NCBI GenBank assembly: GCA_022484565.1 | Contig: JAKVKZ010000001.1 | Coordinates: forward strand, 1 to 64,000 | Direction: 5' to 3' | Source: Muribaculaceae bacterium | Lineage (GTDB): Bacteria; Bacteroidota; Bacteroidia; Bacteroidales; Muribaculaceae | Length of the DNA: 64,000 nucleotides | Part shown: positions 29,250 through 39,870 of the stretch, piece after piece | Layout: every line of letters starts with the position of its first letter | Numbering within the stretch: position 1 is the stretch's first letter | The notes under the pieces: generated by a model | The model's input: only the letters and a program-made list of their open reading frames with translations | Told to the model about the DNA's origin: nothing | Database searches by the model: none | Translations under genes and position numbers: made by a program

Positions 29250-29789
29250 ATGAATGACGGACTTATTCCAACACGTTATGCCAGGGCACTCTACAAGTTT
29301 GCCATGGAGAGTGACAGTGCGGCGCAGGTTTATGGTGAGGTGAAGCAACTGAACAAGAGTTTCACTGACATTACTATGCAGCGCACAGTTGACAATCCAT
29401 TCATAGCCATAGCGGATAAGGAAAAAGTGCTTTTGTCGGCAGCCGGAGCACAGAAAGACGGATGCCTCGACAAATTCGTATTGATGGTCATCAGACACAA
29501 CCGAGAAAATTTCATGCGAGAGATTATTCTGCAATACGGTAAAATCTACCGTGAGCGGAACAATATAGCTCAGGTGGAAATAGTGACGGCATCAAAAATG
29601 CCCGATGCTAAAATCGCAGAGATAGCTGATGTGGTGAAGACGCAGCTTGCAGGCAAGACCATAGAGGAAACTCACACCGTCAATCCTGAATTGATAGGCG
29701 GATTCCTTGTAAAGGTTGACAATATAGTGCTCGACGCCACAATAAAAAATGAATTAAAGAAATTGCGTTTAAAACTCCTAAGTAATTAA
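29250..29789 (+). CDS. atpH: F1Fo ATP synthase subunit delta
   Basis: IPTRYARALYKFAMESD; C-terminal IEETHTVNPELIGGFLVKVDNIVLDATIKNELKKLR. Confidence 0.93.
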   Translation: MNDGLIPTRYARALYKFAMESDSAAQVYGEVKQLNKSFTDITMQRTVDNPFIAIADKEKVLLSAAGAQKDGCLDKFVLMVIRHNRENFMREIILQYGKIYRERNNIAQVEIVTASKMPDAKIAEIADVVKTQLAGKTIEETHTVNPELIGGFLVKVDNIVLDATIKNELKKLRLKLLSN

Positions 29790-29795
29790 AGTGAG

Positions 29796-31367
29796 ATGAT
29801 AAACCCAAGTGAGATATCAGAGGTGCTGAAAAAACAGCTCGAAGAGGTCAACAGTAAGGTCTCTTTCGAGGAAGTAGGCACAGTACTTGAGGTGGGCGAT
29901 GGAGTGGCACACGTGTACGGACTCGACAATGTAGAAGCTAATGAGCTAGTTGAGTTTGAAAATGGTGCCATGGGTGTTGCCATGAACCTTGAAGAGAGCA
30001 ATATCGGTGTGATTTTGCTGAATAAGGTGGATACAGTGTCGGAGAACATGTCAGTTCGCCGTACAGGTGAGATAGCATCAATTCCTGTGGGTGAAGGTCT
30101 GCTTGGCCGCGTGATAAACGTGCTTGGTGAACCAGTTGACGGCAAAGGACCGATTGAAGGCAAATTGATTCGCCTTCCGCTTGAGCGTAAAGCTCCGGGC
30201 GTAATCTTCCGTCAGCCTGTGAATCAGCCGTTGCAGACTGGTATCAAGGCAATTGACTCAATGATACCAATAGGTCGCGGACAGCGTGAGCTGATAATCG
30301 GCGACCGCCAGATAGGCAAGACAGCTATCGCTATTGACACAATCATCAACCAGCGCGAGAACTTTGAGGCAGGAAAGCCAGTATATTGCATATATGTGGC
30401 AATCGGCCAGAAGGCATCCACGGTGGCATCAATAGTGAATGAACTGAACCAGCACGATGCAATGAAATACAGCATCGTGATAACAGCACCTGCCAGTGAG
30501 GCAGCTGCAATGCGCTATTATGCTCCATTCGCAGGAGTAGCCATCGGCGAATATTTCCGTGATACGGGCCGTGATGCCCTTATCGTGTACGATGATTTAT
30601 CGAAGCAGGCAGTGGCATATCGTGAACTTTCATTGATTCTTAAGCGCCCGTCGGGACGTGAGGCATATCCTGGCGATATTTTCTATCTGCATTCACGTTT
30701 GCTTGAGCGTGCTGCCAAGATAATCGAGAGCCAGGAAGTGGCTTCATCAATGAACGACCTTCCTGAGGAATTGAAACCGATTGTGAAAGGCGGCGGTTCA
30801 CTTACAGCACTTCCTATCATTGAAACTCAGGCCGGTGACGTGTCTGCTTACATTCCTACAAATGTGATTTCCATCACCGATGGACAGATTTATCTGGAAA
30901 GCGGTTTGTTCAATAAAGGTATCCGACCAGCAGTCAACGTCGGTATTTCAGTATCGCGTGTCGGCGGTAATGCCCAAATCAAGGCGATGAAGAAAGTTGC
31001 CGGAACATTGAAGATTGACCAATCACAATATCGTGAGTTGGAGTCGTTCACAAAGTTCGGCGGCGATATGGATGCAGTGACGGCAAGAATCATTGATAAA
31101 GGCCGTAAGAACGAGCGGCTGCTTGTTCAGCCCCAATATCAGCCAATGTCTGTGGAGGACCAAGTAGCATTGATGTTCTGCGGAACACACGGACTTCTTG
31201 AGAAAGTGCCAATCGATAAAGTGGCTGAATTTGAGAAAGTATTCTTGCAACTTCTGAAGTCGAAACACAAGGAAGATGTGCTTGATGTGCTGAAAACAGG
31301 TAAGATTACCGATGAAATAATGGAAACGCTGACTAAAGCAGCAGCGAAAGTGTCAAGTAAATATTGA
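29796..31367 (+). CDS. atpA: F1Fo ATP synthase subunit alpha
   Basis: [53 protein letters not shown]. Confidence 0.97.
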   Translation: MINPSEISEVLKKQLEEVNSKVSFEEVGTVLEVGDGVAHVYGLDNVEANELVEFENGAMGVAMNLEESNIGVILLNKVDTVSENMSVRRTGEIASIPVGEGLLGRVINVLGEPVDGKGPIEGKLIRLPLERKAPGVIFRQPVNQPLQTGIKAIDSMIPIGRGQRELIIGDRQIGKTAIAIDTIINQRENFEAGKPVYCIYVAIGQKASTVASIVNELNQHDAMKYSIVITAPASEAAAMRYYAPFAGVAIGEYFRDTGRDALIVYDDLSKQAVAYRELSLILKRPSGREAYPGDIFYLHSRLLERAAKIIESQEVASSMNDLPEELKPIVKGGGSLTALPIIETQAGDVSAYIPTNVISITDGQIYLESGLFNKGIRPAVNVGISVSRVGGNAQIKAMKKVAGTLKIDQSQYRELESFTKFGGDMDAVTARIIDKGRKNERLLVQPQYQPMSVEDQVALMFCGTHGLLEKVPIDKVAEFEKVFLQLLKSKHKEDVLDVLKTGKITDEIMETLTKAAAKVSSKY

Positions 31368-31379
31368 TAATAAGCAGAA

Positions 31380-32258
31380 ATGGCAACATTACGAGAATTA
31401 AAAGGAAGAATCGGCTCAGTGGCCTCGACTGAAAAGGTGACGAGTGCCATGAAGATGATTTCGTCGGCAAAGATGCACAAGTCCGCACAGGCTTTGAAGC
31501 GTCTGCTGCCGTTCAGGAATCAGATACAGTCGATTATCAGCCATTTGTTGGCTGCCGACGGTGACTATAATTCACCGCTGATTGAAGTCCGTGATGTGAA
31601 AAAGATAGCCATTGTCACATTTGGTTCAGATGATGGCCTTTGCGGTGCCTACAACATCAACATCGTGAAGAATCTGCTTGTGCAAATCAAGAATGTGCGT
31701 GAGCAATACGGCAAGGGAGTGAAAATCATCGTTTACCCCATTGGTGGTAAAGTGGTGAAGGCCGTGGGCAAGGTAAAAGGAGTGGAAGTGAAAGAAGCTC
31801 CAATCAACACCCGCAGCAATCGTGAACAACTCACGGAGTTCACGGAAATGCTGAAGGAACAGTTCCTTGACCATGAGATTGATGCTGTGAAGCTGCTATA
31901 CATGCATTTCCATAGCGTGAGCAAGCAGACCATTCAATTTGACCAGTTCCTTCCGGTATCGAATAAGGATTTGATGGCGAAAGGCAGCAAGAAGTCGTTG
32001 AACCGCTCCTGCATATTTGAACCAGACGCGAATGCTATTTTCGGCAGTGTGCTTCCGCTTTACATAATGTCGGTGATGCAGGAAATATTCACTGAATCAA
32101 CGGCAAGCGAGCAGTCGGCCCGAGTTATGGCGATGCAGACCGCCAACGACAACGCCAATAATCTGCTTGAAGAGCTGCAGCTTGATTACAACAAGATGCG
32201 CCAGCAGAGCATCACCACCGAATTGCTTGATATTCTCGGTGGTCAGGTTGAAAGGTAA
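31380..32258 (+). CDS. atpG: F1Fo ATP synthase subunit gamma
   Basis: MATLRELKGRIGSVASTEKVTSAMKMISSAKM; SARVMAMQTANDNANNLLEELQLDYNKMRQQSITTELLDILGG. Confidence 0.95.
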   Translation: MATLRELKGRIGSVASTEKVTSAMKMISSAKMHKSAQALKRLLPFRNQIQSIISHLLAADGDYNSPLIEVRDVKKIAIVTFGSDDGLCGAYNINIVKNLLVQIKNVREQYGKGVKIIVYPIGGKVVKAVGKVKGVEVKEAPINTRSNREQLTEFTEMLKEQFLDHEIDAVKLLYMHFHSVSKQTIQFDQFLPVSNKDLMAKGSKKSLNRSCIFEPDANAIFGSVLPLYIMSVMQEIFTESTASEQSARVMAMQTANDNANNLLEELQLDYNKMRQQSITTELLDILGGQVER

Positions 32259-32358
32259 AGAAACGAACAGAAAGAGGGGAAACATACCGGACTCTCTTTC
32301 GGAAATCAAATAAGAACGACCGGTATTATTATGTTATTTTCATTAGATTGACTTATCT

Positions 32359-32955
32359 ATGAGTATTAAGGAGTATTTCTCTTCTCTCTTCACGGGAGTA
32401 AGAAGTTTGATAAAGGGCATGGAAGTTACCGGAAAGGAGCTTGTCACGCCCAAAATCACTGAGCAGTATCCGGAAAACCGCGACACACTGAAGATTTCAC
32501 CGCGTTTTCGCGCCACATTGAAATTGAAGTATGACGAAGAAGGACGGCATAAGTGCATAGCCTGCGGAATCTGTCAGATGAATTGTCCGAACGGTACAAT
32601 CAAGATAGTGACCAAGATGGTGGATATGCCGGACGGGAAAAAGAAGAGAAAGCTGGATAAGTGGATTTACGACCTTGGCAGCTGCACATTCTGTATGCTT
32701 TGTGTAACTACGTGTCCGCACGATGCCATAGAATTCTCCAATGAATTCGAGCAGGCCGTGTTCACACGCGAGAAACTTGTGAAGCAGCTGAATTATTTGC
32801 CTGAAAAGGAAGAAGAGCCTAAGCCGGCATCTGCGCCAGTGGCTGCGAAACCTGCAGCACCTGCTGCGGCAAAACCAGCAGCAGAGACTGCAAAACCTTC
32901 TGATAAAGCTCCGCAGGCTGCTGAACCCAAAACAGAAAATAAAGAAAATAAATGA
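32359..32955 (+). CDS. nuoI: NADH-quinone oxidoreductase subunit I with Ala/Pro/Lys-rich C-terminal tail
   Basis: Two 4Fe-4S motifs CIACGICQMNCP and CTFCMLCVTTCP; tail KPASAPVAAKPAAPAAAKPAAETAKPSDKAPQ. Confidence 0.95.
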   Translation: MSIKEYFSSLFTGVRSLIKGMEVTGKELVTPKITEQYPENRDTLKISPRFRATLKLKYDEEGRHKCIACGICQMNCPNGTIKIVTKMVDMPDGKKKRKLDKWIYDLGSCTFCMLCVTTCPHDAIEFSNEFEQAVFTREKLVKQLNYLPEKEEEPKPASAPVAAKPAAPAAAKPAAETAKPSDKAPQAAEPKTENKENK

Positions 32956-33473
32956 ATATGGAATCAGTAGGAAATATTATCATGTATTTCATAATTGCGT
33001 TGGCAATTATCGTGTTCTCGGTGCTGACAGTGACTTCGCGCAAGATATTGCGTTCAGCCGTATATCTGCTATTCACATTGTTCGCTACGGCAGGAATTTA
33101 TTTCCAATTGGATTATGAGTTCCTCGGTACCGTGCAGATTGCAGTGTACGCCGGAGGCATCGTAGTGCTGATAGTGTTCGCAATTCTGCTCACCCACAAG
33201 CCGGGAGAGAGAGCCGAACGACTGACGTCGCACAAACGGTTCATGGGATTGACGGCAGCGTTGGCCGGCATATTGGTATGCGGTTATGCACTTGTCAATT
33301 TCGCATCAAATGCGGCAAGTGAATTGTCGAAAAATTTCAGTTGCGACATCCGTGGGATAGGCAACGCACTCCTCAGTACCGACAAGTTCGGCTATCTGTT
33401 GCCATTTGAGGCAGTCAGTATTCTGTTGTTGGCATGTATAATCGGTGGCGTAGTAATAGCCCGTAAAAGATGA
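32952..33473 (+). CDS. nuoJ: NADH-quinone oxidoreductase subunit J
   Basis: SAVYLLFTLFATAGIYFQLDYEFLGTVQIAVYAGGIVVLIVFAILLT. Confidence 0.95.
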   Translation: MNMESVGNIIMYFIIALAIIVFSVLTVTSRKILRSAVYLLFTLFATAGIYFQLDYEFLGTVQIAVYAGGIVVLIVFAILLTHKPGERAERLTSHKRFMGLTAALAGILVCGYALVNFASNAASELSKNFSCDIRGIGNALLSTDKFGYLLPFEAVSILLLACIIGGVVIARKR

Positions 33474-33796
33474 ATATCATGAAGTTTGATTTGACAATAC
33501 TAATGTATATAATTCCGAGCGTGATAATGTTCTGCTGCGGAGTGTATGGGTTTATAACCCGTAAGAATATGATAGCCATATTGATATCGCTTGAGTTGAT
33601 GCTCAATGCAGTGGATATCAATTTTGTCGTGTTTAACCGTTATTTGTTCCCCGGCCAAATGGAAGGGATGATGTTCAGTCTGTTTGCCATAGCGATAGCA
33701 GCCGGCGAGACAGCGCTTGCGATAGCCATTGTAATAAATGTGTATCGCGTTGTGAAGAATGTTGACATCAGGGAACTCACTAAAATGAAATTTTAA
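33470..33796 (+). CDS. nuoK: NADH-quinone oxidoreductase subunit K
   Basis: MIAILISLELMLNAVDINFVVF; AIAAGETALAIAIVINVYR. Confidence 0.95.
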   Translation: MNIMKFDLTILMYIIPSVIMFCCGVYGFITRKNMIAILISLELMLNAVDINFVVFNRYLFPGQMEGMMFSLFAIAIAAGETALAIAIVINVYRVVKNVDIRELTKMKF

Positions 33797-33801
33797 GCCC
33801 A

Positions 33802-35730
33802 ATGAATTTAAATTATACAATAGCCGTATTGATTCTCCCATTCTTGACGTTCGTATTTCTCGGACTTGTGGGAGTTAAGATGAAGAAGAAGGCCGCTGGA
33901 ATAGTGGGTGTGTGCTCAATGGGAGTAACCGCATTCATTGCGTTCGCAGCAGCTTTCACATATTTCTTCGGCACTGACCAAGGCCAGGTAATCGACGGAG
34001 TGCGTCAGCAGTTGCAGGTATTCGACTACACATGGATGCAGTTTACCAAGAATTTGGTTATAAAGATAGGAGTGCTGCTTGACCCGATATCGGCGATGAT
34101 GCTTATAGTCATCACCACAGTATCGTTCATGGTGCACCTCTACAGTTTAGGATATATGGATGGCGAGAAAGGATTCCAGCGCTATTATGCGTTCCTTTCA
34201 TTGTTCACCCTTGCGATGCTCGGATTGGTTGTGGCATCCAACATATTCCAGATGTACATTTTCTGGGAACTTGTGGGAATCTCGTCATATCTGTTGATTG
34301 GTTTTTACTACACCACACCGGCAGCAGTGGCTGCGGCAAAGAAAGCGTTCATCGTGACGCGTTTTGCCGACCTCGGTTTCCTGATTGGTATCCTGATTCT
34401 GAGCTACTACACACAAACATTCGATTTCATTACATTGACGAGTAATCCTGGCGCAGTGATATCAAGTGCCGGCGGAGCCACATTCCTTGGCTGTTCAGCC
34501 ATGGCATGGGCAATGACGCTGATATTCATTGGCGGTGCCGGTAAATCGGCAATGTTCCCGTTGCATATATGGCTTCCAGACGCCATGGAAGGCCCAACAC
34601 CAGTTTCGGCATTGATTCATGCCGCAACGATGGTTGTTGCCGGTGTTTACTTGGTGGCACGTCTGTTCCCGATATATTGCCTTGAACAAGGCACAATGAC
34701 AATAATTACTGTGATTGGCGCATTCACTGCATTCTATGCTGCAGCCGTGGCATGTACACAGAGCGACATAAAACGTGTGCTTGCATTCTCTACCATATCA
34801 CAGATAGCATTCATGATGACATCACTTGGTGTGGCAAGTCAAATGCTCGACAACGGTGTGGGTTACATGGCTTCCATGTTCCACCTATTCACACATGCGA
34901 TGTTCAAGTCGCTCCTCTTCCTTTGCGCAGGTGCGATAATACATTCAGTACACAGCAACGAAATGACCGCCATGGGCGGACTTCGCAAATATATGCCGAT
35001 ATGCAACTGGGCATTCCTATTCGGTTGCCTCGCAATTTCCGGTATTCCTCCATTCTCAGGCTTCTTCAGTAAAGACGAAATTCTTGTTGCCGCTTATGCC
35101 AAGAGTCCTCTGTGGGGAATCTGGTTGGCAGTAGTGGCAGGAATGACAGCATTCTATATGTTCCGTCTGTATTACAAGATATTCTGGTGGAACAATCCTG
35201 ACTACGGTGACCATAAGCCTCATGAGGCGCCGTGGACAATGACATTGCCGTTGATAATACTCGGACTGCTTGCACTTTGCGCAGGTATGATTCCATTCGG
35301 AAAATATGTCAATCTGGCGCGTACAGTGGAATATGAGAGCGGAATCAATTGGATGGTTGCAGGCTCAAGCGTATTGATAGCCTTGATTGGTATCGGGCTT
35401 GCTACGAAATTATACTTGAAGGAGAATCCGAAACCCGACAGGATGGCCGAAAAGACTCCAGGGCTTTGGACAGCAGCATACCGCCGCTTCTATATGGATG
35501 AGTTCTATCAGTACATCACCCACCATGTGATTTTCGCACATGTAAGTACGCCAATCGCATGGTTCGACCGCCATATCATCGACGGAACAATGAACATGTT
35601 GGCGCGCGTCACACATTCCACATCTTATTCAATACGCCGATTCCAATCAGGCAATATCCAAAGTTATGTGTGGATATACCTTATCGGAGCTTTGGCACTC
35701 GCGACTATCGTAATGTTATGTGTAATCTAA
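33802..35730 (+). CDS. nuoL: NADH-quinone oxidoreductase subunit L
   Basis: FWELVGISSYLLIGFYYT, GKSAMFPLHIWLPDAMEGPTPVSALIHAATMVVAGVYL. Confidence 0.97.
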   Translation: MNLNYTIAVLILPFLTFVFLGLVGVKMKKKAAGIVGVCSMGVTAFIAFAAAFTYFFGTDQGQVIDGVRQQLQVFDYTWMQFTKNLVIKIGVLLDPISAMMLIVITTVSFMVHLYSLGYMDGEKGFQRYYAFLSLFTLAMLGLVVASNIFQMYIFWELVGISSYLLIGFYYTTPAAVAAAKKAFIVTRFADLGFLIGILILSYYTQTFDFITLTSNPGAVISSAGGATFLGCSAMAWAMTLIFIGGAGKSAMFPLHIWLPDAMEGPTPVSALIHAATMVVAGVYLVARLFPIYCLEQGTMTIITVIGAFTAFYAAAVACTQSDIKRVLAFSTISQIAFMMTSLGVASQMLDNGVGYMASMFHLFTHAMFKSLLFLCAGAIIHSVHSNEMTAMGGLRKYMPICNWAFLFGCLAISGIPPFSGFFSKDEILVAAYAKSPLWGIWLAVVAGMTAFYMFRLYYKIFWWNNPDYGDHKPHEAPWTMTLPLIILGLLALCAGMIPFGKYVNLARTVEYESGINWMVAGSSVLIALIGIGLATKLYLKENPKPDRMAEKTPGLWTAAYRRFYMDEFYQYITHHVIFAHVSTPIAWFDRHIIDGTMNMLARVTHSTSYSIRRFQSGNIQSYVWIYLIGALALATIVMLCVI

Positions 35731-35762
35731 TCGTGACGACGGTTATAAAAAATATATAGAAT

Positions 35763-37265
35763 ATGATTTTCTCGAATATATTAATCTACTTTGTAGTAAT
35801 ACCGATTTTGGTGCTTGGATGCCTATTCGCAACCAAGAACATCAAGCAGGTGAGGACCGTTGTTGTGATTGGCGCTTCAGCGCTTATGGTCCTTGCATTA
35901 TACTTAGTGTACTCATTCTTGCAGCAGCGCGGTGCAGGTAATGCTTCCGAAATGCTGTTCAGATACGATGCAGTTTGGTTCAAACCGCTTAATATTCATT
36001 TTGCACTTGGAGTTGACGGCATCTCAGTTGTTCTGATATTGCTTTCCGCATTCATAGTGTTCGGCGGAGTGTTTGCCTCATGGCGTATGGATCCTTTGCC
36101 AAAGGAGTTCTTCCTTTGGTTCTTCCTGCTTTCGACAGGCGTTTTCGGTTTCTTTATCTCCATTGACATGTTCACAATGGTCATGTTCTACGAGGTAGCA
36201 CTGATTCCGATGTATCTGCTGATTGGAGTTTGGGGAAGCGGAAACAAGCGTTATGCGGCGATGAAACTGACATTGATGCTTATGGGCGGTTCGGCATTCC
36301 TGATGCTTGGCGTAATTGGAATATATTTCCATTCGTCGGCTGACCCGAATAATCTGACGATGAATATTCTGACGATTGCCCAGAACAATGCCATTCCACA
36401 CAGTTGGCAATATTTCCTGTTCCCGATGACGTTTGTCGGCTTTGGAGTGCTTGGAGCTATGTTCCCATTCCACACATGGTCGCCTGATGGCCATGCAGCA
36501 GCCCCGACAGCAGTGTCGATGCTTCATGCAGGCGTTCTTATGAAACTTGGAGGTTACGGATGCTTCCGTATTGCCATTTTCCTGATGCCTTTCGCAGCGC
36601 AGCAACTTAACTGGATATTCCTGATACTTACAGGTATCAGCGTGGTTTACGGTGCGCTTAGCGCATGTGTTCAAACCGATTTGAAATATATCAACGCATA
36701 TTCTTCAGTCAGCCACTGCGGTATGGTGCTTTTCGCATTGCTGATGCTTACAAACACGGCAGTGACCGGTGCAGTACTGCAAATGTTGTCGCATGGTTTG
36801 ATGACGGCCTTGTTCTTTGCTTTAATCGGTATGATTTACGGTCGTACTCACACGCGTGACATCCGCAAGATGGGCGGAATGATGAATATAATGCCATACT
36901 TGAGTGTGTGCTTCGTGATTGCCGGACTTGCTTCGTTAGGTCTGCCTGGATTGAGCGGATTTGTTGCAGAGATGAACATTTTCGTAGGTTCATTCATGCA
37001 TCCTGATTTGTTCCACAGAATCCTTACAATCGTAGGTACCACATCAATTGTGATTACAGCAGTTTATATTCTGCGAATGGTAGGCAAACTGCTTCTTGGT
37101 CAGGTACAGGACAAACATCATTTGACTCTTACCGATGCAAATTGGTACGAGCGTCTGTCCACACTGACGTTGATTGTCGGGATAGTAACCATCGGTTTCT
37201 TCCCGAGCTTCTTTGTGGAAATAATCAAGAACAGTCTGTCATTCGTGAAGGCTTTAGTAATGTAA
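35763..37265 (+). CDS. nuoM: NADH-quinone oxidoreductase subunit M
   Basis: MFYEVALIPMYLLIGVWG, MFPFHTWSPDGHAAAPTAVSMLHAGVLMKLGGYG. Confidence 0.97.
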   Translation: MIFSNILIYFVVIPILVLGCLFATKNIKQVRTVVVIGASALMVLALYLVYSFLQQRGAGNASEMLFRYDAVWFKPLNIHFALGVDGISVVLILLSAFIVFGGVFASWRMDPLPKEFFLWFFLLSTGVFGFFISIDMFTMVMFYEVALIPMYLLIGVWGSGNKRYAAMKLTLMLMGGSAFLMLGVIGIYFHSSADPNNLTMNILTIAQNNAIPHSWQYFLFPMTFVGFGVLGAMFPFHTWSPDGHAAAPTAVSMLHAGVLMKLGGYGCFRIAIFLMPFAAQQLNWIFLILTGISVVYGALSACVQTDLKYINAYSSVSHCGMVLFALLMLTNTAVTGAVLQMLSHGLMTALFFALIGMIYGRTHTRDIRKMGGMMNIMPYLSVCFVIAGLASLGLPGLSGFVAEMNIFVGSFMHPDLFHRILTIVGTTSIVITAVYILRMVGKLLLGQVQDKHHLTLTDANWYERLSTLTLIVGIVTIGFFPSFFVEIIKNSLSFVKALVM

Positions 37266-37296
37266 TTGTGTTGAATTAGAAATATAGAAAAGAAAA

Positions 37297-38760
37297 ATGG
37301 ATTATTCTCAATTTTTAATGATGCCGCAGGAAATAGGCCTGTTGATCGTATTCCTGCTAGTGTTTTTGTTCGACACATTTATGCCTAAGCGCCTACAGAC
37401 GTCGTTGTCGTACATAACTTGTGTGCTATTTGCCGTTTATACGGCTGTGAGCATGATTTGCCCGCTAAAGGGCATGGCATTCGCAGGAATGTTTGAGTCA
37501 ACTGCCGCCACATTCGTGATGAAGCAGATATTGAACATCGGTATGCTGATTGTGCTTATACAATCAATAAAATGGGCAAACGAGGACTTCACAATAGTAC
37601 GTCGCGGTGAATTCTACGAATTACTGCTTGTGACACTGTTCGGAATGTACCTTATGATTTCAGCCCGTCACTTCCTGCTGTTTGTGATTGGTCTTGAATC
37701 CGCTTCCCTGCCGCTTGCTGCACTTGTGGCATTCGACAAGAAACGCTATGAATCACATGAGGCCGCTGCCAAATACATGTTCACAGCGATGTTCTCATCA
37801 GCAATATTCATGATGGGGCTTTCGTTTGTGTATGGCATTGCCGGTTCACTTTATTTCAACGACATAGCTTTTAAGGTGGCTGGTACTCCATCAGCATTGC
37901 TTATTGTAGCTCTTGCGTTTGTGATTTCAGGCGTAGGCTTCAAACTTTCACTTGTGCCGTTCCACCTCTGGACAGCCGATGTTTATCAAGGTGCGCCTAC
38001 GGCAGTGACATCGTATCTTTCAGTAATATCGAAAGGTGCGGCTGCTTACGCATTCCTTATAATCATGGTTCAGACTTTCGGTGCAGTATATTCGCAGGTT
38101 TGGGAATGGATGCTGTATGCATTGATAATACTTACAATCACTCTTGGTAACTTGTTCGCAATCCGTCAGCGCAATCTGAAACGATTCCTCGCATTCTCGT
38201 CAATTTCACAAGCAGGATACATAATGCTTGGGGTTATTGCAGCAAATGAGATTGGAATGGCTTCATTGATGTACTACGTGCTTGTTTACATCTTCTCGAA
38301 TCTTGCAGCCTTCGGTGTGATTTCCGCAATAGAGAACAAGACAGGACGTGTGGGTATGGATGACTATAACGGACTGTATCATACAAATCCTAAACTGGCA
38401 TTCACAATGATGCTTGCCATGTTCTCACTTGGCGGTATCCCTCCGTTCGCAGGATTCTTCAGCAAGTTCTTCATATTTATGGGAGCTGTGAAGACAGGAG
38501 AAGTTGCAATCTACATTCTTGTGCTGATAGCATTGATAAATACAATCATATCACTTTACTACTATCTGCTTGTCGTTAAGGCAATGTTCATTGTGGAAGG
38601 TGACTGCGTGGTGCCACGCATAAAATCAGAGACCAGCGAACGACTTGGAATGACGATATGCACTTTAGGCATAATCTTGATTGGCCCTGCAAGCTGCATC
38701 TACACATTCCTTACGCTTGTGGTCAAGGACGGAAGCAGCATGTTCTGCTTTATCCAATAG
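37297..38760 (+). CDS. nuoN: NADH-quinone oxidoreductase subunit N
   Basis: GVGFKLSLVPFHLWTADVYQGAPTAVTSYLSVISKGAA. Confidence 0.95.
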   Translation: MDYSQFLMMPQEIGLLIVFLLVFLFDTFMPKRLQTSLSYITCVLFAVYTAVSMICPLKGMAFAGMFESTAATFVMKQILNIGMLIVLIQSIKWANEDFTIVRRGEFYELLLVTLFGMYLMISARHFLLFVIGLESASLPLAALVAFDKKRYESHEAAAKYMFTAMFSSAIFMMGLSFVYGIAGSLYFNDIAFKVAGTPSALLIVALAFVISGVGFKLSLVPFHLWTADVYQGAPTAVTSYLSVISKGAAAYAFLIIMVQTFGAVYSQVWEWMLYALIILTITLGNLFAIRQRNLKRFLAFSSISQAGYIMLGVIAANEIGMASLMYYVLVYIFSNLAAFGVISAIENKTGRVGMDDYNGLYHTNPKLAFTMMLAMFSLGGIPPFAGFFSKFFIFMGAVKTGEVAIYILVLIALINTIISLYYYLLVVKAMFIVEGDCVVPRIKSETSERLGMTICTLGIILIGPASCIYTFLTLVVKDGSSMFCFIQ

Positions 38761-38792
38761 GAAATAGAGAAAATTAATTCCATCATAATAAC

Positions 38793-38836
38793 ACAAACAA
38801 AGGGCGCAACCATTGAGGCTGCGCCATTTGTTTGTT
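38793..38836. terminator. Bidirectional terminator between nuoN and the convergent DUF3108 gene
   Basis: ACAAACAAAgGGCGCAaCC attga GGcTGCGCCaTTTGTTTGT. Confidence 0.75.
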
Positions 38837-38859
38837 ACTGGCCATTGACCGAGTAAATA

Positions 38860-39690
38860 CTATTTAACCTGTGAAGTAACGGGATTGGCAACACCCTTGA
38901 AAGAGCGGAGAAGAACCTTAGCTACACCTATCTTCAAGTACATGTCGAGGCGGATAGGAAGCTTGTTGGCATCGTCGGTAACATAAAAAGTAACTACCTC
39001 TTTCATCTTGTTGTCGCGCTTCTGCCAGAGTGTGAAAACATGGCAACGATATTTCAAATCATTGTCGGCCTCTACCTTGGAAATACCACCATAAGTAAGA
39101 GTTTGTGATTCCACACGTTTGCCTGTGGCAACAGGTAAATATATTTTTTGTCCAACTTTGAAAGTTGACATATTGAATGAGCGGGCATAAGCGATGATGC
39201 TCAGCATGTCGTAAATATTGCGGTTGCTATTGAAAGCTGTGTTTGTTACCTGTCCCTTACGTACACGGCGCTGCTTGATATGGCATTTTTTGTTGCTGTA
39301 GGTGAACCAAGCCTGGTCAAGAGTGTAAGTGCCGTCCTCAAAAGAACCTTTGCGGTAATATAAAGGGATGAGATTTGTGGCAATAATGCTTGTAATAGTG
39401 TCACGCATCTTAAAAACCACATCAGCCGTACTGTTTGTGCGGCATGACAAGTCCATCCGATAGGCTGGTGTTCCATGCCATGATGCACTGCGGGTTGACA
39501 TTTGGGCGTTACCGCCTTTCATCCATATAAGTTTCCACTTATAATAGAGATTATAAGAAATGACTTCTCCTGCTTTGGAAGCGGTGTTATTGGCAGCTTC
39601 ACTTTGGGCACTTACCAAAAGTGATGTGCCGAAGATGCTCAGTCCAGCGAGGAGCATCACCAAATAAGTTTTGAATAATTTTTTAGTCAT
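38860..39690 (-). CDS. DUF3108-like exported protein
   Basis: Signal peptide; GEVISYNLYYKWKLIWMKGGNAQMST; ATGKRVESQTLTYGG; FYVTDDANKLPIRLDMYLKIGVAKVLL. Confidence 0.75.
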   Translation of the reverse strand: MTKKLFKTYLVMLLAGLSIFGTSLLVSAQSEAANNTASKAGEVISYNLYYKWKLIWMKGGNAQMSTRSASWHGTPAYRMDLSCRTNSTADVVFKMRDTITSIIATNLIPLYYRKGSFEDGTYTLDQAWFTYSNKKCHIKQRRVRKGQVTNTAFNSNRNIYDMLSIIAYARSFNMSTFKVGQKIYLPVATGKRVESQTLTYGGISKVEADNDLKYRCHVFTLWQKRDNKMKEVVTFYVTDDANKLPIRLDMYLKIGVAKVLLRSFKGVANPVTSQVK

Positions 39691-39789
39691 AGCGCTGTAA
39701 AAACTTTGTTTGAAAATTAGACTTGAAGAGACGAAATAGGTTTATTTGGCAAGGAAGAAAATGCGAATAAAACTTACCTTTGACAGAAA

Positions 39790-39818
39790 TCCCCAAATCC
39801 TGTGGCGGAATTTGGGGA
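39790..39818 (-). terminator. Possible terminator downstream of the PfkB kinase gene
   Basis: TCCCCAAAT/ATTTGGGGA 9-bp stem; T-rich on the minus-strand 3' side. Confidence 0.45.
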
Positions 39819-39870
39819 CTATGAATTGGAAATAAAAATATTTTTAAATAGACTTATTGATTGAAAGTTG

